Notes: generated from the letters alone by a model not told the origin. DNA of 64,000 nucleotides from Paenibacillus whitsoniae (GCF_003955665.1 NZ_RXHU01000015.1:62001-126000), one strand, 5' to 3'; positions 43,154 through 52,136 are shown, counted from the first letter of the stretch. Numbers and translations: made by a program.

Positions 43154-44056
43154 TCACTTGCTTGCCTTGCCCGGCCAATCCCACACCTTTAAATCCCGGC
43201 TCCAAGCTATACCAATTGAAGCATGTGTATCGAACAACACACGCTCATCCTCGGGGCCGCTGCCGTGAAAAAACATCACAAATGCCTCCACACCTTCCTT
43301 ATGCCTGAGGTCCAAGACGAATCCAGCCGTTATTCGGCCTTTCGCCCATTCCCACTCCTGCTGGCCGAGCGTAATTAGGCTGTCCTCCTCTCGCCAATGA
43401 ACCAAATCATACGACCTCATGACGCCAATTCCGTTCTCGGGAGAATGAAACATCACATATTCCCCTTCATCCCGAATTATGCAGACATTCTCTCCTGCGC
43501 TTTCGTTGCCGCAGTACGTCCACTGCCGGAAATTATCCGTTTTCGAGAGGCTGACGCCATTTTGCTTATAGAAACAAAACCATTCCCCTGGCTTAGCTGC
43601 ATTCTCGATGAAGTAAGGATCGATCATCCGGCCCATATCCTTGTCGGCCACATGGTCTCCTTTGACACGAAGCAGCTCCGGAGCCGTCCAATTCACCAAA
43701 TCTTCACTTTCCATCATCCAAATACGGCAATCACCGTTGCCATATTTCTCGCCATTTGGCCGTGGATACGATTGTAGACACATTCGCCAGCGGTTGTTGA
43801 CACGAATCACATTGCCAGGACTGGAGAAATTGAGGTGCTGATCCCTCGGTGTCAGAAGAAGCGGCTTGCTCCATTCACGAAGATTCGCGCTTTGGCTCAT
43901 CGCCGTATACAAATAGACGCGGCCGTCTTCTTCTGTCTCCACAAGGGTGTAGTACAGCCACCAAATACCGTCCTGATAAAGTGCGCACGGATCCCGAAAA
44001 GCTTTCTTGTGATCTCCCCTCAAGAGAACGGGCGACGTCATTTGGTAGCCTTCCAT
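43154..44056 (-). CDS. GH43-like five-bladed beta-propeller glycosidase
   Basis: A cytosolic protein of 300 residues with the propeller pattern of GH43/GH32-type enzymes. AFRDPCALYQDGIWWLYYT matches the blade holding the first catalytic Asp (FRDP), GRMIDPYFIE a second conserved Asp, and the repeated 'SxDLxxW' motifs (SEDLVNW, SYDLVHW, SRDLKVW) mark successive blades. There is no signal peptide, so it would act on imported oligosaccharides. It starts 2 bp after the binding-protein gene and ends the permease operon. A GH130-like phosphorylase or another GH43-clan activity remains possible. Confidence 0.8.
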   Translation of the reverse strand: MEGYQMTSPVLLRGDHKKAFRDPCALYQDGIWWLYYTLVETEEDGRVYLYTAMSQSANLREWSKPLLLTPRDQHLNFSSPGNVIRVNNRWRMCLQSYPRPNGEKYGNGDCRIWMMESEDLVNWTAPELLRVKGDHVADKDMGRMIDPYFIENAAKPGEWFCFYKQNGVSLSKTDNFRQWTYCGNESAGENVCIIRDEGEYVMFHSPENGIGVMRSYDLVHWREEDSLITLGQQEWEWAKGRITAGFVLDLRHKEGVEAFVMFFHGSGPEDERVLFDTHASIGIAWSRDLKVWDWPGKASK

Positions 44057-44058
44057 CC

Positions 44059-45651
44059 TTATAGACCTGCGCTTACATTGCTTGATTTCAATTCATTGTA
44101 CTTTTTAATTTTAGAATCCAACAACGATTTGCCGCCCTTCTTCTTCCATGTCTCTACATAGGAATCCCAGTTAGACAACGGCTCAGCGCCTGTAACGAAC
44201 TTCAGGAACATCTCAACCTCATATTTGGCAACATCCGGACCTAATGTATTTTGCTCATCCGTTGCTGGGATGCCATAGAAGATGTCTGAAATCAAGTTAT
44301 AACTGGCTGCTGCATCCGTATATTTGTTGTTTTCAATTTGAATTGGATCTTTCGTAGCCGCATTGATTTTGTTTTGGATATCTACTCTGGACACGATCTG
44401 GCTTAGCGGATCCAGCCATTTCTCGTCGAACGCTTTTTGACCCTCAGGTGTACGTGCCTCCGTAATGCTCGTATAGTGCGTACCCTTAATGCCGTAATGA
44501 TTGAGCTCCCAACCCTCATCGGTTGACATATAATCCAAGAAGCGCAGAACGGCCTCGGGATTTTTTGTTTTTGCCGAAATCGCGATGGTTGCGCCTACAT
44601 TACCGAAAGACAGCATGCCGCTTTTACCTGCCGGCCCCTTGATTCCCGGAGAGATTGGTTCCCATTTCACATTAGGCACAATCTCCTTCATTTTAAGCTG
44701 TTGAGTCAGCGTTTGCGGAGCGACGGACCACCAGGCATTAAAGTAGCCGATTTTCCCTTGCGCGATTTTCTGCTGCGCTTGATCCGCTTTAATCGTAAAA
44801 ATTTCCGGATCGATTACCTTCGCATCCCACAGCTTCTTGATATAGGCAAGTGCGTCCTTGTATTCCGGCGATACCGCAACGGGTACAATCTTATTGTCTT
44901 TCAGATAACTGTTCATAGGCACACTGCTGGCAAACATGCCGGGTGCAATGCCATACGCCCCAAATATCGGCATGAAAGCTTCCGCGAAGCTGTTAGCATT
45001 GCCCATACCGTACGTATCATTTTTGCCGTTTTTGTCCGGGTCGTTGAACGTAAAAGCTTTTAGCATCTGCTCAAACTCATCAAGATTGGTCGGCATTTTC
45101 ATATTCAAGGCATCCAGCCAATCTTTCCGAACGGCAGGTACTTCTTTACCTGCTCCATTCTCATACGGAATGACGAACTGCTTGCCTTTGTGCTTCGTCA
45201 ACTCCCACAGTTCCGGCTTCAGGTTCTTCTTCAAGTTGGGGGCATATTGGTCAATGAGCTTGGTAAGATCCAGGAACAAGCCTTGATCTACATATTTCTG
45301 GTAGTCAAACGAGCCCAGTCTGCTCATGTCCGGAATGTCGCCAGAAGCAGCAAGTACGTTGAACTTACTGTTAAAGTCGTTATTGGGAAGCATCGTTACG
45401 TTCAATTTGACGTTAGCTTTCTTTTCAATTTCTTTGGTGGCTGGATTATCATCTTTCCAGACACGGCCGCCATCGGGCTGAATAAGCGAGATGGTTGCTG
45501 GGGCAGCGGATGCAGATGCGGATGGCTGACTGCCTCCCCCTGTTGCTGCTGGCTTGCTCGGTTCCGAGCTGCTGCAGGCTGCGGTCAATGCCGTAGCTAC
45601 CGAAACTGTACATAAGGATGCGATAACGCGCTTCGTAGATTGTTTTTTCAT
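44059..45651 (-). CDS. Carbohydrate-binding lipoprotein of cluster 3
   Basis: The 530-residue LplA-type binding protein has its lipobox at LTAAC (Cys26), followed by a Gly/Ser-rich linker and then the type I binding-protein fold. It is the partner of the two permeases encoded upstream and a close paralogue of the protein at 37506-39077. I chose the ATG at 45651 because GGGGAG lies ten bases upstream; the longer frame from 45693 crosses the permease gene end. It begins 46 bp after the permease stop and is followed after 2 bp by the GH43-like gene. Confidence 0.93.
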   Translation of the reverse strand: MKKQSTKRVIASLCTVSVATALTAACSSSEPSKPAATGGGSQPSASASAAPATISLIQPDGGRVWKDDNPATKEIEKKANVKLNVTMLPNNDFNSKFNVLAASGDIPDMSRLGSFDYQKYVDQGLFLDLTKLIDQYAPNLKKNLKPELWELTKHKGKQFVIPYENGAGKEVPAVRKDWLDALNMKMPTNLDEFEQMLKAFTFNDPDKNGKNDTYGMGNANSFAEAFMPIFGAYGIAPGMFASSVPMNSYLKDNKIVPVAVSPEYKDALAYIKKLWDAKVIDPEIFTIKADQAQQKIAQGKIGYFNAWWSVAPQTLTQQLKMKEIVPNVKWEPISPGIKGPAGKSGMLSFGNVGATIAISAKTKNPEAVLRFLDYMSTDEGWELNHYGIKGTHYTSITEARTPEGQKAFDEKWLDPLSQIVSRVDIQNKINAATKDPIQIENNKYTDAAASYNLISDIFYGIPATDEQNTLGPDVAKYEVEMFLKFVTGAEPLSNWDSYVETWKKKGGKSLLDSKIKKYNELKSSNVSAGL

Positions 45652-45697
45652 GATTTTGTGTCTCCCCTTGGACATTTTTTTATGATAAGTCAATGCT

Positions 45698-46573
45698 TTA
45701 GCCCTTCACAGACCCGACCATCACACCCTGCACAAAGTACTTCTGCAGGAAAGGATAGACGATGATGATTGGCAAAGCTGACAGAATCACCGTAGCGGCA
45801 CGAATCGTCTCTACCGGTGGCGGCAGGCTGTCTCCGTCAATCTGTTCGATCGAAACCGTGTACATTTTTCGCAGGATCAGTTGCAGTGTCGAAAGCTTCG
45901 GGTCGTTGATATAAATAACCACGTTGATATATTCGTTCCAATGCCCAACGCCATAGAACAGAGCTAGCGTGGCTACGATTGGAAGGGACAGCGGCAGCAT
46001 AATGCGAACGAGTATGCCTAACTCCGAGCAGCCGTCCAATCTGGCCGATTCGCTCAGGCTAACGGGAATGCCCTGAAAGAAATTGCGCATCAAGATTAAT
46101 AACCAGGCATTAATGGCGAAAGGCACCATAAGCGCCCACACGGTATCGACCAAGTGAAGCGATCGGACGACCAGATACGTGGGAATCAATCCGCCATTGA
46201 ATAGCATCGCAATGACGATAATGGTCATGAGTACATTGCGCCCCGGCAGCTCCCTGGTAGAGAGCACATAGGCACCTAAAGAGGTCATGATCAAATTGAT
46301 CAGCGTGCCTACAATCGTAATAAAGATGGTGACTCCATAGGCGTCCAGCAGTCCTGAATGACGGAGTACATAACGATAACTGTCCCAATGGATCGAGCGT
46401 GGATAGAGTAGAACGCCTCCTTGCTGCACGTAATCCTTCATATCTGCGAACGATACGATAAGCACATTCACAAATGGATACAAGGTGCTCAAGCAGAGCA
46501 GTGTCAGGAGGAACCAGATGATATAATCTACGATGCCAGCCTTGGACATGGACTTGGATTTTCCGCTCACCAT
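45698..46573 (-). CDS. Carbohydrate ABC transporter permease (YtcP/LplC type)
   Basis: A six-helix permease of 291 residues with EAA loop ESARLDGCSELGILVRIMLP and the C-terminal KYFVQGVMVGSVKG. It pairs with the LplB-type permease encoded upstream, whose reading frame it overlaps by 7 bp. The start ATG has GGAGGGG five bases upstream. No ATPase is encoded in the cluster, so a shared MsmX-like ATPase is implied. Confidence 0.93.
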   Translation of the reverse strand: MVSGKSKSMSKAGIVDYIIWFLLTLLCLSTLYPFVNVLIVSFADMKDYVQQGGVLLYPRSIHWDSYRYVLRHSGLLDAYGVTIFITIVGTLINLIMTSLGAYVLSTRELPGRNVLMTIIVIAMLFNGGLIPTYLVVRSLHLVDTVWALMVPFAINAWLLILMRNFFQGIPVSLSESARLDGCSELGILVRIMLPLSLPIVATLALFYGVGHWNEYINVVIYINDPKLSTLQLILRKMYTVSIEQIDGDSLPPPVETIRAATVILSALPIIIVYPFLQKYFVQGVMVGSVKG

Positions 46574-47541
46574 ATCGCCCCCTCCTCATCAAGTTTCTTG
46601 GATACAAAGTTAGCAATGAGCACGAGGGCAAGCGCGATCACGGAACGGAACAAGCCTACGGCCGTAGCGTAACTGTAATTATTCGTATTCAGTAATCCGA
46701 TGCGATACACATAGTAGTCGATGACCTCGGCTACTGGGGCTACTTGGGGATTGATCATGACCAACGTTTGCTCAAAGCTAACACTGAGAATGCCGCCCAG
46801 GCTTAGCACAAACATAATGCTAATGACGCTTCGAATGCTGGGCAGGGTGATATGCCACAATCGCTGCCATCTGTTCGCACCGTCAATCGCTGAAGCTTCA
46901 ATCATATCGGGGTCAACCCTTGTTAAAGCAGCCAAAAAGATAATGGCCCCCCAACCAATTTCCTTCCAAATGGCACTGCCTACAAACATCATTCGGTAAT
47001 ATTCGGTAGATGACAAAAACTCAAGTGTATGCCCAATGGACGATTTGAGCAGCAGATTGATCAATCCGCTTTCGGAGAATAAGTTGTACAGGAGCGCGTA
47101 CACGACTACCCAGGAAACAAAATGCGGCAGATAGGAAACGGTTTGAAAAAAACGCTTCCATTTTGTGAATCGCATTTCATGGATAAGCAGCGCAAACAGA
47201 ATAGGTGCCGGAAACCCGAATAAAATGCGGTAAAACGCCAACACCAACGTATTTCGAAAAATGACCCAGAAGTCGCCGCTCTCGATAAAGCGTCTAAAAT
47301 GAGTAAGCCCTGCCCAGCGGCTTCCGAAGATGCCATCCATAAAGGTGTATTGCTTGAACGCGATCACCACGCCGGTCATGGGTGCGTAATGGAAGACCGC
47401 GTAATAGACTAGCACCGGCAAGAATAAAAGATAAAGCGGTAAAAAGCGCTTCATCGTTCGCCAAGTTTTGCTCCGTTTCTCTGCAGCCGAGGGCTCCCGG
47501 ATCAACGACTGGGGCATGGCGTGATCAGTAGCAGGTTTCAT
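46567..47541 (-). CDS. Carbohydrate ABC transporter permease (LplB type)
   Basis: A permease of 324 residues carrying the LplB mark FHYAPMTGVVIAFKQY and the EAA loop EASAIDGANRWQRLWHITLP, with a roughly 30-residue hydrophilic N-terminus. It is the first gene of the cluster 3 transport operon (permease, permease, binding protein, GH43-like). The start ATG has GAGGGG upstream. The leader holds a cre-like site (47603-47616) and copy A of the conserved 47-bp element (47683-47729). Confidence 0.93.
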   Translation of the reverse strand: MKPATDHAMPQSLIREPSAAEKRSKTWRTMKRFLPLYLLFLPVLVYYAVFHYAPMTGVVIAFKQYTFMDGIFGSRWAGLTHFRRFIESGDFWVIFRNTLVLAFYRILFGFPAPILFALLIHEMRFTKWKRFFQTVSYLPHFVSWVVVYALLYNLFSESGLINLLLKSSIGHTLEFLSSTEYYRMMFVGSAIWKEIGWGAIIFLAALTRVDPDMIEASAIDGANRWQRLWHITLPSIRSVISIMFVLSLGGILSVSFEQTLVMINPQVAPVAEVIDYYVYRIGLLNTNNYSYATAVGLFRSVIALALVLIANFVSKKLDEEGAIW

Positions 47542-47602
47542 CTCTTATATCCCCTCTCCGATTTCTAACAAGGCAATTCATAAAGCTGCATTCGTTTCAT
47601 GA

Positions 47603-47616
47603 TGTAAGCGATTGCG
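47603..47616. promoter_or_regulatory. Weak cre-like site in the cluster 3 leader
   Basis: TGTAAGCGATTGCG matches the cre consensus at 12 of 14 positions. It also forms a larger imperfect dyad, TGTAAGCG(atTG)CGTTTTACA, extending to 47623. Confidence 0.4.
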
Positions 47617-47682
47617 TTTTACAATTCCCTGCTGTGCCCCCATTGTTACACGAGGAGCGCTGGCAAATATAGAAACGAAATC

Positions 47683-47729
47683 GCTTTTTTGTGCCCGTAG
47701 CGCCGATTCAGCAGTTTGGATAAAAAAAA
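47683..47729 (-). promoter_or_regulatory. Conserved 47-bp upstream element, copy A
   Basis: This is the partner of 39181-39227 (38 of 47 identical, no gaps). It lies about 142 bp before the LplB-type permease ATG. A minus-strand TATATT follows about 12 bp downstream without a clear -35 box, as expected for an activator-dependent promoter. Confidence 0.65.
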
Positions 47730-47749
47730 ACAGGGCGCATTCGCCCTGT
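47722..47749 (-). terminator. Terminator of the small membrane-protein gene
   Basis: ACAGGGCG (47730-47737) pairs with CGCCCTGT (47742-47749), followed on the minus strand by a run of nine U. It isolates cluster 3 from the upstream genes. Confidence 0.9.
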
Positions 47750-47770
47750 CCATAAGTCTGATTTTCCTAT

Positions 47771-48082
47771 TTAGCTCGTCATCGCATACACTAAGAAGCC
47801 AGCAATCGGCACGATCCACACCAGCGGAATGCCGTTCCAGATCATCGCTGCCCGGTATTTCCTTCTTGCGAACATGATCCAGCTTCCGATCAATCCGGCG
47901 AGCAGCCCTGCGGGATAAAGAATAATCGAGATAAAAATCGTCCATGTCATGGCACTGCCGGACGCATCCAGCGAATCGAACATCATCACAGACATGCCTG
48001 ATACAAACAGCCATACGAATACAAAAAGCAAATAAAAAAGTTGAGACCCCACCAACGTCCATAATGCCGTTTTTCTACTCAT
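47771..48082 (-). CDS. Small integral membrane protein of unknown function
   Basis: The 103-residue protein begins MSRKTALWTLVGSQLFYLL and has three predicted membrane helices (about 8-29, 45-66 and 78-99) with a basic loop FARRKYR between the last two. I chose the ATG at 48082 because AGAGG lies eight bases upstream; the longer frame from 48217 runs back over the end of the alcohol dehydrogenase gene. It has its own terminator. No family is recognised, and a role in cluster 3 or 4 is not evident. Confidence 0.7.
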   Translation of the reverse strand: MSRKTALWTLVGSQLFYLLFVFVWLFVSGMSVMMFDSLDASGSAMTWTIFISIILYPAGLLAGLIGSWIMFARRKYRAAMIWNGIPLVWIVPIAGFLVYAMTS

Positions 48083-48146
48083 ACCATAAGCCTCTATTCT
48101 CTCTAGGATGACTTCATTAAATAGAAAGGGAGGCAGTTCTGTCAAT

Positions 48147-49178
48147 TTATTTTTGGTGACAATCCACCATGACATGGATCGTATCACCCTTATGCTCGTT
48201 ACGCAGTTGAAACGCACGATCCACCTCAGCGAGCGGGATAATATGGGTGATCATCTCTTCGGTATTAACCAGTCCATCCAGGACAAGACGCAGTCCTTCA
48301 TCAAAATATCGCCGGTTATCGATATCCCGCTTCGGCTCTGTTGACAGAATATCCAGTCGCTTCTTATGGATTTTGAAGAAATCAACCGGCTTGCGGCAGG
48401 TGCCGATGCAGCCGTACATGACGATTTTTCCGTTTTGGGCGGCGGCATTGATCGCATCCACCATGCCCTCGCCTTCCAGCAGGCACGGAATTACAACGTC
48501 GAAGCCGTCTGGAAAATCATGCTGGAGCATTTCCATCGTATCCGCATGTTCATGTGGAATTTTATACGTATGCGTAGCGCCATATTTGCGGGCAAGCGCC
48601 AACTTTTCGTCGAATAGATCGGTCACGACCAGGTTGCGCGGGCTGTACAGACGCACCACTTGGGTCATGATGAGTCCACTCACCCCTTGCCCCGTGATCA
48701 ACACGTTCTTGTTCGGCGAGATGTCGGCCAGTTCGGCAGCATGAATGATGCCTGGCAGTACCTCAATCAAGGAACCTTCAATGAGTGGCAAATCCTTGGG
48801 CAGCACCTTGACCGAGAACGGCTCGCAGATGACGTATTCCGCAAACGCGCCCCACACGTAACGCAAAGCGACATGATCTCCTTGTTTTAGTCCTATTACA
48901 TTAGGACCCACCTTATCAATGACGCCCGCTACCTCGTGTCCAAGACGAGTCGGATACGAAATGAACTCGGGTTCGCGCGCGCCTCGAAACACCTCGACAT
49001 CACTGCCGCAAATCCCTACCCATTTGACTTTGACACGCACCTCCCCATCGCCCGGCTCAGGAATCAGCGCCCTGCGCATGCTGACTTTCCCAATGCCGTC
49101 CATCACCGCACACATTTGCGTGTGGGGTCCTTTATCATCAACCAGTTCCATTGGAGGAACGGACATTTTCCTAACCAT
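48147..49178 (-). CDS. Zinc-dependent medium-chain alcohol/polyol dehydrogenase
   Basis: An MDR-family enzyme of 343 residues. The catalytic zinc ligands Cys57 (GICGSD) and His81-Glu82 (GHE) are present, and a Rossmann fold follows (VLITGQGVSGLIMTQVVRL). The usual four-cysteine structural-zinc lobe after residue 105 is missing: the chain goes straight from GDHVALRYVW to GAFAEYV. It probably oxidises a sugar or polyol with NAD(P). It is the last of five cytosolic enzyme genes running from 53042 and starts 55 bp after the hydroxyacid dehydrogenase gene. The ATG has AGAGGTG upstream. Confidence 0.9.
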   Translation of the reverse strand: MVRKMSVPPMELVDDKGPHTQMCAVMDGIGKVSMRRALIPEPGDGEVRVKVKWVGICGSDVEVFRGAREPEFISYPTRLGHEVAGVIDKVGPNVIGLKQGDHVALRYVWGAFAEYVICEPFSVKVLPKDLPLIEGSLIEVLPGIIHAAELADISPNKNVLITGQGVSGLIMTQVVRLYSPRNLVVTDLFDEKLALARKYGATHTYKIPHEHADTMEMLQHDFPDGFDVVIPCLLEGEGMVDAINAAAQNGKIVMYGCIGTCRKPVDFFKIHKKRLDILSTEPKRDIDNRRYFDEGLRLVLDGLVNTEEMITHIIPLAEVDRAFQLRNEHKGDTIHVMVDCHQK

Positions 49179-49233
49179 GTGTGGCTCACCTCTCTTATTT
49201 ATGGGTCCAGTTCTATCACTGACAGCGAAACCG

Positions 49234-50232
49234 TCAGGTCATCAACGCTAATCGCGCTTTGCTCACCCCGTGCTGAATCCCCTCACCGTTAAAATAGCGA
49301 TGCATATCCCCCACTAAGGTTCGCCCGATTCTTAGGCGGGAAGAGGGATTCACGCCTGCAATATGCGGCCTGACGAGCACATTGGGCAGGCGGCGAAGCT
49401 CGCTGTCCAGCGGCAGCGGCTCCTGTTCAAATACGTCCAGCGCTGCGGTAAAACGGTTCGTGCGCAATTCCTCAATCAACGCTTGCTCGTGAATGACGCT
49501 GCCTCGTGACGTATTAATCAGCAGGCAGCCGTCGGGCAGCAAGCGAAGTTCCTCGCGTCCGATCATCCCATCGGTCTCCGGGATCTGGGGAAGATGAAGC
49601 GATACGATTTGCGCACGCTTCAGGACGTCCGGCAAAGGCATTAACGTCACGCCGAGCTCGGCCGCCTTATCCGGCTTCATATAGGGATCGTACGCGATAC
49701 AATTCACGTGGAATGGCTTCAGCAAGCGAATCACTTCTTGAGCCACCATGCCAAGGGCGACAAATCCTACGGTTTTCCCCCGCAGCTCATCCGCCTCCAT
49801 CTCGGGCGACTTCCAGCGGACAGCTCCTCGCATCGCCGCATCGACCAGTTGGATACGATGGCCCACAGCGAGGATTAGCGCCACGATGGACTCCGCAACC
49901 GCTTCAGCGATGGCGTGGCCTCCGGATAAAACCGTGATGCCTTTATCAAAAGCCTCAGGCGCGATGACATTTTTTACAGAACCCGCCATATGTACAACTA
50001 ATTCGAGCTTAGGGGCCGTTTCCAACATCGCTGGCGTGATGGGCGAACTCTCCCACGTCGAGATACAGGCGGAAGCAGTCTCGAGCCGGGTTGCCAATTC
50101 ATCGGGTGTGAACGGCCGGTCAAACGGATTCAAGACAAGCTCGCCCAACTGCCCCAGCTTCTCCTCGACATCCGGCTCCAAAAAAGCCGCACGCGCATTG
50201 GCGGGAATTTGTACGACGATTTTCCTAGTCAT
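49234..50232 (-). CDS. D-isomer-specific 2-hydroxyacid dehydrogenase
   Basis: The 332-residue enzyme has the family's substrate domain, then the NAD-binding domain (GKTVGFVALGMVAQEVIRLLKPF, a variant of GxGxxG with Ala in place of one Gly), LLINTSRGSVI and the catalytic His near the end (RPHIAGV), with Arg in NTSRG and Glu in VFEQEPL. It interconverts a 2-keto acid and a D-2-hydroxy acid. The altered cofactor loop (GFVALGMV) is uncommon. I chose the ATG at 50232 because GGGAG lies seven bases upstream. It overlaps the Gfo/Idh gene by 8 bp, which shows coupling. Confidence 0.9.
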   Translation of the reverse strand: MTRKIVVQIPANARAAFLEPDVEEKLGQLGELVLNPFDRPFTPDELATRLETASACISTWESSPITPAMLETAPKLELVVHMAGSVKNVIAPEAFDKGITVLSGGHAIAEAVAESIVALILAVGHRIQLVDAAMRGAVRWKSPEMEADELRGKTVGFVALGMVAQEVIRLLKPFHVNCIAYDPYMKPDKAAELGVTLMPLPDVLKRAQIVSLHLPQIPETDGMIGREELRLLPDGCLLINTSRGSVIHEQALIEELRTNRFTAALDVFEQEPLPLDSELRRLPNVLVRPHIAGVNPSSRLRIGRTLVGDMHRYFNGEGIQHGVSKARLALMT

Positions 50233-51289
50233 GGGTTCTCTCCCTTTCCAGTCCCACTTCATCCAAGCGAATCACGCGATTCGCCAGCATGGACGCAAAG
50301 ATCGCATCCATCACACGCATAACCCCCAGCACTTCATGGCCCGCCGCTAGAGGCACACGCTGCTCCAGCAGCGAATCAATAAACTCCTCCAGCTGCCAGG
50401 TAAAATTGGAACCATGCTTGCTTGGGCAAATCACTTGCTCGCCATTGTCCCAAAGCTCATGTTCATCCTTAAGGTGCAGGATGCCCTTCGTCCCCGTCAT
50501 GTAGCGCACATACACACTGTCTTGCGTGCTCCAGATGCGTGTGCCGCCGAGCCCTTCCTCGTCGCCTGGCACTCTTCCCGCGTTAAAGGACATCATCACA
50601 TTCGCCATGCGATTGCCAGCAAACTTCAGCGAGATCGCGACCTCATCCTCCCCATCCCAATTGGCATTGTGGGAGTAGCCTTGCGCATAAACCGTCTCCG
50701 GCAATTCGCCGTAAGCCCATACGATATAGTCCAAAATATGGCTGCCCCAAAGCGGGATGATAAAACCGCCGATGTGCTTAACATCCTTCCACCAATCCAC
50801 GGCCGGCTTATCGATATAGGCTAAAAGCATCGCATGAATGGTAAATAATTCGCCGATTTCGCCATTACGGATTTTCTCAATTGACTTCATGACAGGGGCA
50901 AAATATCTTCGGCTCTGCCCTACCATCAGCGTCACGCCGTTCTGCTCGGCGGCCTCAACCATCTGCTGGCCTTCCCAGTAGTTCAGCGCCATCGGCTTTT
51001 CGATCAACACGTGCTTGCCTGCCTGCATCGCTTGAATCGCGTAGGGCGCGTGCAGATCGTGCGGCAGCAGCAGCAGAAAAGCATCAATGTCGGGGTCCTG
51101 CACTGCTTCCTCGAAAGTCGTATATAGCTTCGCGTTGTCCCACCCTTCAGCCGCTCGCGCTGCCTTCTCCGGGTCACGGGATACAATCGCCTGCAACGTT
51201 ACCTTATCTCGCAGCTCTTCAATCGCCGGCAGGTGCGAGCTGGCTACCCGCCCCAAACCAACGACACCCAAGCGTATTTTCCGCGTCAT
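50225..51289 (-). CDS. Gfo/Idh/MocA-family dehydrogenase
   Basis: An NAD(P)-dependent oxidoreductase of 354 residues with GVVGLGRVASSH near the N-terminus, LIEKPMALN (family Glu-Lys-Pro with catalytic Lys) and IIPLWGSHILDYIVWAYG, in which the usual Asp-x-x-x-His is altered to Leu-Trp-Gly-Ser-His. It probably oxidises a sugar, inositol or amino-sugar derivative. It is encoded 24 bp after the TIM-barrel isomerase and overlaps the hydroxyacid dehydrogenase gene, suggesting consecutive steps. The ATG has AAAGGCGGG upstream. Confidence 0.92.
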   Translation of the reverse strand: MTRKIRLGVVGLGRVASSHLPAIEELRDKVTLQAIVSRDPEKAARAAEGWDNAKLYTTFEEAVQDPDIDAFLLLLPHDLHAPYAIQAMQAGKHVLIEKPMALNYWEGQQMVEAAEQNGVTLMVGQSRRYFAPVMKSIEKIRNGEIGELFTIHAMLLAYIDKPAVDWWKDVKHIGGFIIPLWGSHILDYIVWAYGELPETVYAQGYSHNANWDGEDEVAISLKFAGNRMANVMMSFNAGRVPGDEEGLGGTRIWSTQDSVYVRYMTGTKGILHLKDEHELWDNGEQVICPSKHGSNFTWQLEEFIDSLLEQRVPLAAGHEVLGVMRVMDAIFASMLANRVIRLDEVGLERERTHD

Positions 51290-51313
51290 TCCGATCCCGC
51301 CTTTCTAGGTAAG

Positions 51314-52114
51314 CTATTCTGCTTGAAAAAGCGATCTCGCATAACGAATATCCTCACGGATCAGCCGATCGACATCCGCCTCCGCCGTATACTCCGCTGT
51401 CAGACAAATGACGCCCTCGTACTTCCTTTTCTTGAGATAGGCCGCCACACGCGCCCAAGAAGCCATGCCTTGGCGTCCGGACGTAAAATGGCGCGTCCAT
51501 TCCGCTTGTTCCGCTTCCGGCCCGTTGGTGCGGGTATAGAAAACGTTTTTGAGATTGACCATATGCAGCTGCGACCAGACAATATCCAAGCCAAATTCAG
51601 GCTGCTGCCCAGCCAGCGCATCGTGTGAGCAGTCCCAAACGGCCCCGATATAATCGGGATTCAGCCCTTGCAGCAGATGCATCAGCCCCGAAGAATCCGG
51701 TATGAAATCCCCGTAATGCTGCTGAATGCCAACCTTAACGCCGTATTTTTCGCAAAGCAGCGACACCTCCTCCAGATGCTTGCGAAGCGCAGCGACCGAT
51801 TGGAGATAACCCGCTTCATGTGAAATCGCAGGCATAATTCGAATGCTAGGAATCCCCGCTTCCGCACAAGCCGAGAAAATGCGCTCATCCGTTTGACTTG
51901 CCACACTGAAAATACGCAAACCATGATCGGCAAAATAAGCAGCTAACTTCGGCAAGCCTTTCTCCGCGTCAGCGGGCTCCAGTTGGAAGCCTTCCCTCAA
52001 GGGAAATTCGACACCATCAAATCCGCTCTCTTTCACAAACTTAACTAAATCTTGCACGGGCGTCGTTCTCCACGGTTTGGTGAAAACAGAAAATTGTACA
52101 GGCAGCTGTGCCAT
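51314..52114 (-). CDS. Sugar phosphate isomerase/epimerase (AP-endonuclease-2 fold)
   Basis: The 266-residue TIM-barrel protein belongs to the xylose-isomerase-like family, with FDGVEFPLREGF near the N-terminus (metal Glu), IQQHYGDF, GAVWDCSHDALAG (Asp and His ligands) and GVICLTAEYTAEADVDRLIREDI near the C-terminus (Glu). Members isomerise or epimerise keto sugars, dehydrate inosose or process 3-keto glycosides, and often sit beside Gfo/Idh dehydrogenases as here. I chose the ATG at 52114 because AAGGAG lies eight bases upstream. It lies between the amidase-like gene and the Gfo/Idh gene. Confidence 0.9.
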   Translation of the reverse strand: MAQLPVQFSVFTKPWRTTPVQDLVKFVKESGFDGVEFPLREGFQLEPADAEKGLPKLAAYFADHGLRIFSVASQTDERIFSACAEAGIPSIRIMPAISHEAGYLQSVAALRKHLEEVSLLCEKYGVKVGIQQHYGDFIPDSSGLMHLLQGLNPDYIGAVWDCSHDALAGQQPEFGLDIVWSQLHMVNLKNVFYTRTNGPEAEQAEWTRHFTSGRQGMASWARVAAYLKKRKYEGVICLTAEYTAEADVDRLIREDIRYARSLFQAE

Positions 52115-52136
52115 ACTCTCCACTCCTTCTATGAAT

